Shown here: positions 17,807 to 26,306 of the stretch, in pieces
Layout of the letters: the number at the start of each line of letters is the position of its first letter
How positions within the stretch are numbered: position 1 is the stretch's first letter
Assembly (NCBI RefSeq): GCF_014841125.1
Contig: NZ_JACYTQ010000011.1
Location: 62,001 to 126,000, forward strand
From: Echinicola arenosa
GTDB lineage: Bacteria; Bacteroidota; Bacteroidia; Cytophagales; Cyclobacteriaceae
Direction: 5' to 3'
DNA length: 64,000 bases
Position numbers and translations under genes: made by a program
The notes under the pieces: model-generated
The model's database searches: none
Told to the model about the DNA's origin: nothing
The model's input: only the letters and a program-made list of their open reading frames with translations

Positions 17807-19207
17807 ATGAAAGAAATTAATCATTTGACACCAAAACAAATTGTCCATGAGTTGGACAAATATATAATTGGGCAAAAAGATGCCAAAAGAAATGTGGCCA
17901 TTGCACTGAGAAACAGAATCAGGAGGATGATGGTGAAAAGTGACCTTCAAAAAGATATTGTCCCTAACAATATTCTTATGATTGGGTCTACGGGTGTAGG
18001 TAAAACGGAAATTGCCAGGAGGTTAGCCAAAGTGGCCAATGCCCCTTTTACAAAAGTGGAGGCTTCCAAGTTTACAGAAGTGGGATATGTAGGGCGTGAT
18101 GTAGAGAGTATGGTGAGGGACTTGGTTGAACAGGCCATCAACTTGGTAAAAGAAAGCAAAAACGAAGAGGTAAAAGAAAAGGCGGCAGAAAATGTGGAGG
18201 ATATTTTATTGGATATCTTAATCCCTCCTGTGAAAACTCCTTCTTTCAGTACTTCGAGAACAAATAGCAACGGAGAGTTTGATCCAGAGAAAGCATCTGA
18301 GCAAGAGCTGAACGAAAAGACAAGAGAGCGTTTCAGAGAGAAGCTTAAAAATGGAGAATTGGAAGAAAGAAAAGTAGAGATCAATGTCAAGCAATCCTCT
18401 CCAGTGGGAGTTGGGATGATTGGTAATGGAATGATGGATGATGCCAGCATGGCAGGACTTCAGGACATGATCAGTGGGATGATGCCCAAAAAGACCAAGA
18501 AAAGAAAAGTAACCATAGCCGAAGCCCGCAAAATATTGATGGAAGAAGAGACTTCCAAATTGATTGATTTTGATGAGGTTAAAGAAGAGGCCATTTTCTT
18601 GGCTGAGAACAATGGGATAATATTCATTGATGAGGTGGACAAGATAGCTTCCAAGAGCGGAAAAGGCGGTGGTGGCCCTGATGTAAGTAGGGAAGGTGTT
18701 CAACGGGATTTGTTGCCAATTGTGGAAGGAAGTGCGGTAAATACCAAATATGGTTTGGTGCATACTGATCACGTTCTCTTTATTGCAGCTGGAGCATTCC
18801 ATGTGAGCAAGCCTTCTGACTTGATCCCTGAACTGCAGGGGCGTTTTCCTATTAGGGTAGAACTGGATAGTCTTTCTCAGAATGACTTTACCCGTATTTT
18901 GAAAGAACCAAAAAATGCCCTTACAAAACAATACCAAGCTTTATTTGGAGCAGAAGAGGTACATCTTGAATATACTGACGAGGCCATCGAAGAAATTGCC
19001 AGGATCGCTTTTAAGATCAACGAGGAAGTTGAAAATATTGGTGCTAGGAGATTACATACTGTGATGAGCCATTTGCTCAATGAATTCTTGTTTGAAGTGC
19101 CTGATACCATTCAGGCCAATTCAAAGATCATGATCACCAAAGAGATGGTGGATGAAAGATTAAGTTCCTTGGTGAAAAACAGGGACTTATCACAATACAT
19201 TTTATAA
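17807..19207 (+). CDS. hslU: HslU, AAA+ unfoldase subunit of the HslUV protease
   Basis: A 466-residue hexameric unfoldase that feeds substrates to the HslV peptidase. Walker A GSTGVGKTE lies near 62-70. The pore loop GYVGRDVES distinguishes HslU from ClpX, which has GYVGEDVES. An inserted I-domain spans roughly 110-230 and includes a Met- and Gly-rich part (GMIGNGMMDD). Walker B is IIFIDEVDKIA. The C-terminal QYIL end is the type that docks into HslV. In many bacteria hslV sits directly upstream. Here the upstream gene is lon, and no hslV is visible in the window. Confidence 0.95.
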   Translation: MKEINHLTPKQIVHELDKYIIGQKDAKRNVAIALRNRIRRMMVKSDLQKDIVPNNILMIGSTGVGKTEIARRLAKVANAPFTKVEASKFTEVGYVGRDVESMVRDLVEQAINLVKESKNEEVKEKAAENVEDILLDILIPPVKTPSFSTSRTNSNGEFDPEKASEQELNEKTRERFREKLKNGELEERKVEINVKQSSPVGVGMIGNGMMDDASMAGLQDMISGMMPKKTKKRKVTIAEARKILMEEETSKLIDFDEVKEEAIFLAENNGIIFIDEVDKIASKSGKGGGGPDVSREGVQRDLLPIVEGSAVNTKYGLVHTDHVLFIAAGAFHVSKPSDLIPELQGRFPIRVELDSLSQNDFTRILKEPKNALTKQYQALFGAEEVHLEYTDEAIEEIARIAFKINEEVENIGARRLHTVMSHLLNEFLFEVPDTIQANSKIMITKEMVDERLSSLVKNRDLSQYIL

Positions 19208-19217
19208 TCAAAAATAG

Positions 19218-19242
19218 AAGGAGGCAGTTTGCTTCCTTTTTT
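19218..19242 (+). terminator. Terminator after hslU
   Basis: AAGGAGGCA pairs with TGCTTCCTT (one G-T) across a 3-base loop and runs into T6. It lies 20 bp before the next ATG, which argues against an earlier start of that gene. Confidence 0.6.
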
Positions 19243-19261
19243 GTTAACCGGAATTAGTGCC

Positions 19262-19987
19262 ATGAAAAACCTTTATATTTTGACGGGTTGTAGCAAGGGG
19301 TTAGGCAAAGCCCTTTTGGATAAATTGGTTGGAAGTGAAAAAAATCAGGTCATTGGGATTTCTAGGTCAGCGATGGAGTCTGGTGATGGCTTTACACATG
19401 TTGAATTAGATTTGGCGGATTCGGCGGGTTTAATCAAAGAATTATCTTCCATTTTTCCTCCGGGGAACTTTAAAAAAATAGTTCTGATCAATAATGCAGG
19501 GTGGATAGGGGAGATTGGGCCTTTGGGGAAATTGGATCCAACAGGAATTGCAAAGATCAATGCTGTAAATGTGGTAGCCCCGGCCATTTTGATAAATGAA
19601 TATGTGAGAAAATACTACGATCAAAAGTGTGAAAAGCTGGTGGTTAATATTTCATCAGGAGCTGCCAGTAAGGATGTAGACGGTTGGTCAGGTTATTGTA
19701 GCTCAAAAGCAGCGCTCAATAGAATGACCCGTGTGGCCCAAGTGGAAAGTGAACTTAAAGGTTATGGGATCAACTATTATGCTTTGTCACCAGGAATCGT
19801 CGATACGCCCATGCAGGCAGACATTAGATCGGCTGATCAAGAGAATTTCAGTGGGTTAAAGAAGTTTAAGGCTTTCAAATCAAACAATGAATTAAGTTCT
19901 CCCGAAGCGGTAGCGGAAAAAGTACTCTATTTGATTGATCATTTGGACGAGTTTACAGAAGTAATTCAGGATGTTAGAGATTTTTAG
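19262..19987 (+). CDS. Short-chain dehydrogenase/reductase, sepiapterin-reductase-like
   Basis: A 241-residue NADP(H)-dependent oxidoreductase. I use the ATG at 19262 because an earlier frame start lies inside the hslU terminator. The cofactor site is TGCSKGLGKAL (about 8-18), the structural motif is NNAG, and the catalytic residues are Ser (NISSGAA) and the YCSSK Tyr/Lys pair. The segments GW-x-GYCSSKAA and SPGIVDTPMQ resemble animal sepiapterin reductase and Bacillus benzil reductase. Substrate is therefore a dicarbonyl or pterin side chain, by family inference. The 3' end overlaps the convergent sixA gene by 4 bp. Confidence 0.82.
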   Translation: MKNLYILTGCSKGLGKALLDKLVGSEKNQVIGISRSAMESGDGFTHVELDLADSAGLIKELSSIFPPGNFKKIVLINNAGWIGEIGPLGKLDPTGIAKINAVNVVAPAILINEYVRKYYDQKCEKLVVNISSGAASKDVDGWSGYCSSKAALNRMTRVAQVESELKGYGINYYALSPGIVDTPMQADIRSADQENFSGLKKFKAFKSNNELSSPEAVAEKVLYLIDHLDEFTEVIQDVRDF

Positions 19988-20475
19988 CTCTCCTTTTTGG
20001 GGTAGTCTACAAACCAAAAACTTGCATTGGCTGGACTGATGTTTTTCCAGTGCTCGGTATTGAAAGTAAAACCGAATTGGCCGCAAGTGGGGAGGTTGTC
20101 GATAGTGCCTCCCAAATCTTCAATCAGTTCATTGAATCCTGGATTATGGCCAAAGATAAAGGCGACGTTATTCGTGTTGGGGATTTGATGTAAGCATTGG
20201 AGAATACTGTATGAAGAGGCATGATAGAGTTGTCTGTTTAGCATGATTTTTTCCTTTGGGAAATGAAGATTTTCAGCAGTAATCAAAGCGGTGGATTTTG
20301 CTCTTTCAGCATCTGATGAAAGCATATAATCTGGAAATATTTTTTTCTTTTTTAGTCTCTGGGCCATTCTTGGTGCATCCCTTAAACCACGTTCTGCCAA
20401 TGGTCTAGCATGGTCATCGAGGTAGGGGGTATCCCAAGAAGATTTGGCGTGTCGATAAATTACTAATTTTTTCAT
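19984..20475 (-). CDS. SixA-type phosphohistidine phosphatase
   Basis: A 163-residue histidine phosphatase of the phosphoglycerate-mutase superfamily. YRHAKSSWD near the N-terminus contains the phospho-accepting His, and GHNPGFNELIEDL near 110-122 carries the second His. Short length and the RHAKS form fit SixA, which removes phosphate from histidine phosphotransfer domains. A second ATG two codons upstream (20481) is also possible; I prefer MKKLV as the family-typical start. It converges on the SDR gene with a 4-bp overlap. A hybrid kinase with an HPt domain lies 8 kb away, but a link is only speculation. Confidence 0.88.
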   Translation of the reverse strand: MKKLVIYRHAKSSWDTPYLDDHARPLAERGLRDAPRMAQRLKKKKIFPDYMLSSDAERAKSTALITAENLHFPKEKIMLNRQLYHASSYSILQCLHQIPNTNNVAFIFGHNPGFNELIEDLGGTIDNLPTCGQFGFTFNTEHWKNISPANASFWFVDYPKKES

Positions 20476-20564
20476 GTTCATAAGATACTAAAAAAACATA
20501 TTTGTTTTTTGGACGAATATTTTTACTTTAAGTATTCATTTAACCACTAACAATTTTAATTATT

Positions 20565-20756
20565 ATGCTTACCGGAAAAGTGAAATTTTACAATGAAGCT
20601 AAGGGATTCGGTTTCATTATAGACGATGAATCCCAAAATGATGTCTTTGTTCATGCAACTGGGCTTGTAGACAAAGTCGAGCAAAATGACAAAGTATCAT
20701 ATGACGTTAAAGAAGGGAAAAAAGGATTGAATGCTATAAATGTTAAAAAAGCATAG
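20565..20756 (+). CDS. Cold-shock domain protein
   Basis: A 63-residue single cold-shock domain. It binds single-stranded RNA/DNA and acts as an RNA chaperone. RNP1 KGFGFI is at about 13-18 and RNP2 VFVHA at about 27-31. The C-terminus is slightly shorter than CspA of enterobacteria. A strong terminator follows, so it is monocistronic. The 5' untranslated region is AT-rich with no obvious thermosensor fold visible by eye. Confidence 0.95.
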   Translation: MLTGKVKFYNEAKGFGFIIDDESQNDVFVHATGLVDKVEQNDKVSYDVKEGKKGLNAINVKKA

Positions 20757-20778
20757 AGTTATTTCAACCATTTTTTGT

Positions 20779-20813
20779 AAAAAAAGAGAGCTTTATCTGA
20801 GCTCTCTTTTTTT
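20779..20813. terminator. Bidirectional terminator between csp and a small membrane protein gene
   Basis: Perfect stem AAAAAGAGAGCT and AGCTCTCTTTTT with a 7-base loop. It overlaps the stop codon of the convergent minus-strand gene. Confidence 0.8.
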
Positions 20814-21102
20814 AACGGTTTAGAATGAAAAATAGCAGGGATACCCCTAATGCAATGATCATCCTTTTGGCTTTTTCCTGATGTTCTTGGTCAACCTTTC
20901 TTTTTCTCAATACCAACACCGCCATGCTTAACGCTACCAATTGCGCGCCCAGGCCAAAACCATTCAGGAAAAAAAGTTTTTCTTGATCCATAAAAGTTAA
21001 GATTGCATTAGCCATTGGGATAAGGCAAAGCACAATGCCTATTAATCCAATGACAAACGACCTTTGCAGCAATTTTCCTGCATCCTTGTCCATCCAACTC
21101 AT
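20812..21102 (-). CDS. Small three-helix membrane protein, function unknown
   Basis: A 96-residue protein with three hydrophobic segments (about 14-34, 42-63 and 77-94), a short positive loop RKRKVDQEHQEKAKR between the last two, and no recognised domain. The ATG lies 9 bp after the PolX/PHP gene stop on the same strand, so it is likely co-transcribed with it. I do not recognise the family. Its reality is supported by position, spacing and a terminator at its stop. Confidence 0.65.
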   Translation of the reverse strand: MSWMDKDAGKLLQRSFVIGLIGIVLCLIPMANAILTFMDQEKLFFLNGFGLGAQLVALSMAVLVLRKRKVDQEHQEKAKRMIIALGVSLLFFILNR

Positions 21103-21111
21103 AACTGCTGT

Positions 21112-22818
21112 TTATTTTTTAATGCCATTTATTCGGTTTGTAAAATATTCATCGATCTCTTTCAAGGTCATCGCGTTGAGTGTCATTTCTTTTGTCAGCC
21201 CTCCTTTTCTGCCTACCAGTACACCGTATTTCATATGGAAGTATCCTTTCTTTTCGTGGGCGTCAGGATTAATAGAAAGTTTGACGCCTTTTTCCATAGC
21301 ATAATGAACCCACCTCCAATCAAGGTCAAGGCGCCATGGGTTTGCATTGATTTCTATGACTACCTTGTTCTCAGCGCAAGCATCTATGATGGCTTTGTGA
21401 TCAATGGGGTATCCTTCTCTTCTCAGCAAAAGCCTACCAGTTGGATGTCCTAAAATGGTAGTGTAAGGATTTTCAATGGCTTTGATTAACCTAGCAGTAG
21501 CTTTTTTTCTGGTCATGTTCAGGCTGCTGTGGATAGATGAGACGATAAAGTCGAATGAGGCCAATACTTTATCAGGGTAATCTAAATTACCATCGGGAAG
21601 AATATCACTTTCTATACCGCTGAAAACCTTGAAAGGAGCCAGCTCTTTGTTTAAGACTTTGATCTCTTCTTGCTGCTTTTCTACTTTTTCTATGTCCAAA
21701 CCTCCAGCATAAGAAGCTGTGCGGCTGTGGTCACTGATGCCTAAATATTCATACCCCAATTCTTGACAATAGAGGGCCATCTCCTTCAAGGTGTGTTTGC
21801 CATCACTGTAGGTAGAGTGGTTGTGGAGGATGCCTTTTAGGTCACTTTCTTCAAGGAGCAGCGGGAGTTTATTTTCTTTAGCTAAGGCTATTTCAAACTG
21901 GCCTTCTCTAAGCTCTGGTAGGACATAGGATAGGCCAGCTTCTTGGTAAGCTTCTTTTTCAGAAGAAAAAGATTTAGATTTAAAGAAACTGCCCAAGGTT
22001 TGCTCATTATCAATTGGAGCTAACAAGTGAGCTCGACTACCAGTTCTGAGCAATTGTTCATTGACAAAAGAACTGGTGCTTGCCGCAAAGAAAACTATTT
22101 CCAGCTCTTTCTCTTTTGTTTTTCCTCTCCATGTAAAGGGACTGGAAATCTTTTTGTTTTTCTCGATTGTTTCAAGCTGATCTATTTTATTAAAAATTTC
22201 TTTGCGTTGATCCGTCTTGATGATCCATTCCAGCCTTTCAATAATTTCTGCTTTTCTGGCAAAATCACCTGTGATAGTGATGTTATCTTGACCAAATAAC
22301 CCTTCCAGTTTTTCCTGAATGGCAATTGCCTCTGGCTCAACATCAGCAAAGTGCCATTTTCCTCTGTTGGACTCCATGTACTCCAGAGACTGAATGATAC
22401 CCTCTTGCGTTTTGGCACCAAAGCCCTTGATTTTGGCTACCTCTCCAGCTTGGCATGCTTCTAACAATTCATGGACAGAGGTGATATTTAGTTCTTTCCA
22501 AAGGACTTTGATTTTTTTTGGCCCTAAACCTTTTATTTCAAGTACTTCGAGTAAGCCTTTGGGCGTTTTATCTAATAATTCATCTAGATATTGGTGTGTT
22601 CCTGTCTGCTGCAGTTGTTCAATGACTTCGGCAATACTTTTTCCAATTCCATTGATTTTTTGAAGCTCATCTTTGCTTAGCCCTTCAAGACTAATGTTCC
22701 CTTGGTCGATAGAGTAAATGGCTGAGGTATAGCTGCGGATTTTGAAGGCGTTTTCCTCATGCAGCTCCATCAGTTGGGAGGTTAACTTTAGTATTTTGGT
22801 GATGTTTTTATTGTCCAA
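21112..22818 (-). CDS. PolX-family protein with PHP exonuclease domain and altered polymerase site
   Basis: A 568-residue protein in the order of bacterial PolX: 8-kDa-like domain (1-85), helix-hairpin-helix repeats (NGIGKSIAEV near 56, KGLGPKKI near 96, KGFGAKT near 131), nucleotidyltransferase palm (about 175-310) and PHP domain (about 325-568). The PHP metal site is well kept (HNHSTYSDG at 332-340, GIESDI, HSSLN, GHPTGR, NPDAHE). In the palm, the expected GS and D-x-D motif region reads TGDFARKAEIIERLEWII (183-200), and the third Asp position reads KELEIVF. All three catalytic aspartates appear replaced, so polymerization is unlikely while 3'-5' exonuclease or AP-endonuclease activity may remain. 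Confidence 0.88.
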   Translation of the reverse strand: MDNKNITKILKLTSQLMELHEENAFKIRSYTSAIYSIDQGNISLEGLSKDELQKINGIGKSIAEVIEQLQQTGTHQYLDELLDKTPKGLLEVLEIKGLGPKKIKVLWKELNITSVHELLEACQAGEVAKIKGFGAKTQEGIIQSLEYMESNRGKWHFADVEPEAIAIQEKLEGLFGQDNITITGDFARKAEIIERLEWIIKTDQRKEIFNKIDQLETIEKNKKISSPFTWRGKTKEKELEIVFFAASTSSFVNEQLLRTGSRAHLLAPIDNEQTLGSFFKSKSFSSEKEAYQEAGLSYVLPELREGQFEIALAKENKLPLLLEESDLKGILHNHSTYSDGKHTLKEMALYCQELGYEYLGISDHSRTASYAGGLDIEKVEKQQEEIKVLNKELAPFKVFSGIESDILPDGNLDYPDKVLASFDFIVSSIHSSLNMTRKKATARLIKAIENPYTTILGHPTGRLLLRREGYPIDHKAIIDACAENKVVIEINANPWRLDLDWRWVHYAMEKGVKLSINPDAHEKKGYFHMKYGVLVGRKGGLTKEMTLNAMTLKEIDEYFTNRINGIKK

Positions 22819-22920
22819 AGCTTTCTTGTTATTTGCGTTTTTGCTAGCGGCAAATGTCCGTAATAATTGTTTTAAAATAAAATCATAAGCCTTATCTTAA
22901 GGGACAATCAAGTTAAAAAG

Positions 22921-24537
22921 ATGAGGTCACAAATGAATAAAATTCTGGTTTTATTTTTTGGTTTTTGCTGTGCTTTTCAAATGACAATTGCCCAAGTCCA
23001 ATTTGTTCAAAGGATAGAAGTTCCTTCTGAATGGGACGATTACGACTATATCGTGTTGCCCACCCAAGAAGGCACAATTTCATTCAGGACCAAAGCTGAA
23101 AGAGGTTATAGCCTGCAGCAACGGGTTCAGTACTTTACGACAGACCGTCAGCTGAATGCTTCAAAGGTTTTTGAATTTCCGGTAAAGGATTATTTTGATA
23201 TGACTGGGTTTGACCTTGATGGCGATTACTTGTACTTGTTGTTTCAGAAAGGAGAATCATTTGCCTCCGAAAAAGTAGTATATGAAATTAATTTGGTGAA
23301 CCAAGCTTTAAGAGAGGTACCTATAGAGAATATTCTGGATATGGAACTCCAGGAGTTTTTGGTGATGGACAAGAAAGCCATCTTGATGGGGATAATGGAT
23401 TATAGACCAGCGATTCAGGTATTCGATACAGAGAGTAAAAGTGTGTTTACAGTACAGGGAGTTTATGCAAATGAAGTCAGTATACTGCAATTGAGAAAAG
23501 ATGAGGAGCTTAAGGTATTTGATGTTTTGGTAAGTAAAAGAGACCGTTTGAAACAGCGGAGCTTGTCATTAATGACTTTTGATATTGAAGGCAACAAATT
23601 ACGGGAAGTAAAGGTGGAACCAGAAGATCGGCCAGATCTGGAAATTGTAGAAGGAGTACTGACCCCAATTCAGAATTATAATCAAGTGCTTATTGGGCCA
23701 TATGGTGAAAGGAAAAGAGAACCCAATAGAGGAATTTATTTTTCTAAAATCAATGAGTTTGGAGAGTATGAAAATACATTCTATAATCTAACTGATTTTC
23801 AGAATTTCTATAATTACTTACCTGAAAAACAGCAGGAAAGAAGAAAGCGCTCATTAGAGAAAGCTATAGAAAAGGATAAAAATATTACCATACCTAATAG
23901 TTTGGTGACTAGGGAGGTGGTAGCAGGGAATGATTATTTTTTAATTTACAATGACTACTTTTTAACCAGCTCAGGAAGGTTTTCTCCAAGAGATATGATG
24001 TATTCCAGTGATTTTTATCGCTATGCTCCATTAGGTATGAGGAATAGGGTGATGAATGGTGGATATCCATGGTATTATTCTGGCCTGCCCGATCCAACCT
24101 CTAGTAATGAATACAAATTTATGGCCGCGCAATTTGTGCTTTTGGACGGTAAGGGTGAAATGATCTGGGACAATACTCTCTCACTTGAGGATTATGTGAC
24201 TACCAGCCCAGGTAAGTTTGGAGAGGTCAGTTTTGACGGAAGAAACCTTTTTTATATGTATCTGGATGAGGACAAGTTGATGCTGTGCCACCTTGAAGAT
24301 GGAGAAATCCAATATGCCAATAAAGAGTTTGATTTGGGTTTGCTCGATGAGGATGAAAGGATAAAAGAGACCCAAGATGAAAGTCTTTCATTAAGCTGGT
24401 GGTATGACAATTATTTTCTTTTATCCGGTAAGCAAAAAGTAAGGTACCTTAATGAATCAGGAAAGGAAGATACAAGAGAGACATTTTTCTTGACAAAGAT
24501 AAAGGCTACACCAAGTGAAAAGCCAATTATAGAATGA
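22921..24537 (+). CDS. Secreted protein of unknown function
   Basis: A 538-residue protein with a signal peptide (hydrophobic about 7-23, cleavage after TIAQ). A second start (MNKILV) four codons in is equally possible. The body is rich in beta-strand patterns and aromatic residues, with a basic KQQERRKRSLEKAIEKDK patch near 300-317, and no motif I recognise. No T9SS domain or lipobox is seen. It probably sits in the periplasm or at the outer membrane. It is divergent from the PolX gene across about 100 bp. Confidence 0.7.
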   Translation: MRSQMNKILVLFFGFCCAFQMTIAQVQFVQRIEVPSEWDDYDYIVLPTQEGTISFRTKAERGYSLQQRVQYFTTDRQLNASKVFEFPVKDYFDMTGFDLDGDYLYLLFQKGESFASEKVVYEINLVNQALREVPIENILDMELQEFLVMDKKAILMGIMDYRPAIQVFDTESKSVFTVQGVYANEVSILQLRKDEELKVFDVLVSKRDRLKQRSLSLMTFDIEGNKLREVKVEPEDRPDLEIVEGVLTPIQNYNQVLIGPYGERKREPNRGIYFSKINEFGEYENTFYNLTDFQNFYNYLPEKQQERRKRSLEKAIEKDKNITIPNSLVTREVVAGNDYFLIYNDYFLTSSGRFSPRDMMYSSDFYRYAPLGMRNRVMNGGYPWYYSGLPDPTSSNEYKFMAAQFVLLDGKGEMIWDNTLSLEDYVTTSPGKFGEVSFDGRNLFYMYLDEDKLMLCHLEDGEIQYANKEFDLGLLDEDERIKETQDESLSLSWWYDNYFLLSGKQKVRYLNESGKEDTRETFFLTKIKATPSEKPIIE

Positions 24538-24638
24538 ATAAGAGAGTAATTGGTATAGACGGGATTTTGGGGAGAGGAAGGATTAGAAAGAGGTTGCATT
24601 AATAATGCTTTCATCGAAGGCTGCTTATAATTTATTTT

Positions 24639-24646
24639 TATATTTG
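24639..24646 (+). promoter_or_regulatory. Candidate -7 element for pyrR-pyrB
   Basis: TATATTTG matches TAnnTTTG, 16 bp before the pyrR ATG. This would give a leader of roughly ten bases, too short for the RNA attenuators used by Bacillus PyrR. Confidence 0.5.
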
Positions 24647-24662
24647 TGCTCAAATCACAGCT

Positions 24663-25214
24663 ATGCAAAAAAGACTCGTCTTAGATCAAAAGCAAATTGC
24701 CATTACCATAGATCGTTTTTGTCATCAGTTGATTGAAAATCACGATGATTTTGACAATACGGTTTTATTGGGTTTACAGCCAAGAGGGACTTTGGTGTTG
24801 GACAAGATAGTTAAGAGGCTAAAGGAAATCAGCGGTCATGATGTGCCTTCTGGTTACTTAGATGCCACTTTTCACCGGGATGATTTTCGAAGAAGGGATA
24901 TTCCTCTGAAAGCGAACGAGACAAAAATCAATTTTTTAATAGAAAACAAGAAGGTGGTTCTTGTGGATGATGTCCTTTTTAAAGGAAGGTCTGTAAGAGC
25001 GGCTATGGATGCGATGATTGCTTTTGGAAGACCCAAAAAAGTAGAGTTAATGGTCTTGATTGACCGGAAATATACAAGGGATTATCCCGTGATTCCCAAT
25101 TATTTTGGAAGGCAGGTAAATACCTTGGAAAGCCAGTATGTAAGTGTGGAATGGGCTTCTCAGGGCTTCTCTGAAGATGCGATTTGGATAACAGAAAAAG
25201 AAGTTAAAAGCTAA
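24663..25214 (+). CDS. pyrR: PyrR-like phosphoribosyltransferase
   Basis: A 183-residue type I phosphoribosyltransferase. The PRPP loop VVLVDDVLFKGRSVRAAMDA is at about 99-118, and GLQPRGTLV near 35-43 is the PPi loop. These match PyrR, which in Firmicutes binds pyr mRNA and also has uracil phosphoribosyltransferase activity. pyrB starts 2 bp after its stop, which supports a pyrimidine role. No PyrR-binding attenuator is visible in the short leader, so its regulatory mode here is unclear. Confidence 0.9.
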   Translation: MQKRLVLDQKQIAITIDRFCHQLIENHDDFDNTVLLGLQPRGTLVLDKIVKRLKEISGHDVPSGYLDATFHRDDFRRRDIPLKANETKINFLIENKKVVLVDDVLFKGRSVRAAMDAMIAFGRPKKVELMVLIDRKYTRDYPVIPNYFGRQVNTLESQYVSVEWASQGFSEDAIWITEKEVKS

Positions 25215-25216
25215 GG

Positions 25217-26140
25217 ATGCAACAGCTAAGTACCAAACATTTATTGGGTATCAAAGGATTAACAGCAGATGATATCCAGTTGATTTTCGAAACTGCTGAC
25301 AATTTTAAAGATGTTATCAATCGCCCGATCAAAAAGGTGCCTTCCTTAAGGGATATCACCATTGCCAATGTTTTCTTTGAAAACTCCACTAGAACCAAAC
25401 TCTCCTTTGAACTGGCAGAGAAAAGGCTATCGGCAGACGTAATCAACTTTTCTTCCAGTAATAGTTCGGTAAAAAAAGGGGAGACTTTAGTGGATACTGT
25501 CAACAATATCCTAAGTATGAAAGTGGACATGGTGGTGATGAGGCATAGCAGCCCAGGAGCACCGCATTTCCTTTCAAAGAATATAAGTGCCAATATTGTC
25601 AATGCAGGAGATGGGACACATGAACACCCTACTCAGGCATTGTTGGATGCCTTTTCCATTAGGGAAAAATTGGGTGATGTGGCAGGCAAAAAGGTCGCCA
25701 TTATTGGTGATATTTTACATTCAAGGGTAGCGCTTTCCAATATATTCTGCCTGCAGAAGTTGGGGGCCGAAGTAATGGTTTGTGGCCCGGTGACTTTGCT
25801 TCCCAAATACATTTCCAGTTTGGGAGTGAAAGTGGAATATGATGTGAAGAAAGCATTGGAGTGGTGTGATGTAGCCAATATCCTTAGGATCCAATTGGAG
25901 AGGCAGCAAATTAAATATTTCCCTTCCTTACGTGAGTATTCCCTTTATTATGGGGTAGACAAGAAGATGTTGGATCAGCTGGATAAGGAAATTGTCATTA
26001 TGCACCCAGGACCTATCAATAGGGGGGTGGAGCTTAATTCCGATGTAGCGGATAGTGAGCATTCGATTATTCTCAATCAGGTTGAGAATGGTGTCGCAAT
26101 CAGGATGGCTGTTCTCTACCTTCTTGCAGGAGTGAAATAA
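25217..26140 (+). CDS. pyrB: Aspartate carbamoyltransferase catalytic subunit
   Basis: A 307-residue enzyme that condenses carbamoyl phosphate and aspartate in the second step of pyrimidine synthesis. The carbamoyl-phosphate site FENSTRTKLSFE is at about 53-64, the HPTQALLDA segment near 135-143, and the aspartate-side loop MHPGPINRG at about 261-269. It is the second gene of a pyrR-pyrB pair with a 2-bp gap. No pyrI regulatory subunit follows. Length is normal for the catalytic chain. Confidence 0.96.
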   Translation: MQQLSTKHLLGIKGLTADDIQLIFETADNFKDVINRPIKKVPSLRDITIANVFFENSTRTKLSFELAEKRLSADVINFSSSNSSVKKGETLVDTVNNILSMKVDMVVMRHSSPGAPHFLSKNISANIVNAGDGTHEHPTQALLDAFSIREKLGDVAGKKVAIIGDILHSRVALSNIFCLQKLGAEVMVCGPVTLLPKYISSLGVKVEYDVKKALEWCDVANILRIQLERQQIKYFPSLREYSLYYGVDKKMLDQLDKEIVIMHPGPINRGVELNSDVADSEHSIILNQVENGVAIRMAVLYLLAGVK

Positions 26141-26161
26141 AATGAGCCATAAAACATGAGC

Positions 26162-26200
26162 AAAAGGAATGACTTTAAGTTAACGGTCATTCCTTTTTTT
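26162..26200 (+). terminator. Terminator of pyrR-pyrB
   Basis: AAAGGAATGAC pairs with GTCATTCCTTT, followed by a T run on the plus strand. Confidence 0.75.
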
Positions 26201-26306
26201 GTTTTTTGGGAAATTTTTTAATTAATAGAATGTTTTAATGGTAGAAAAGGCTTGTCTTTTGAAGTGAAAAATATTTGTAAATTGCTAACAAATAACCCTA
26301 ATAGAT

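Noticed and set aside
19229-19261. Upstream start for the SDR gene
   Set aside because: It lies inside the hslU terminator hairpin, and the NADP motif only fits from the ATG at 19262.
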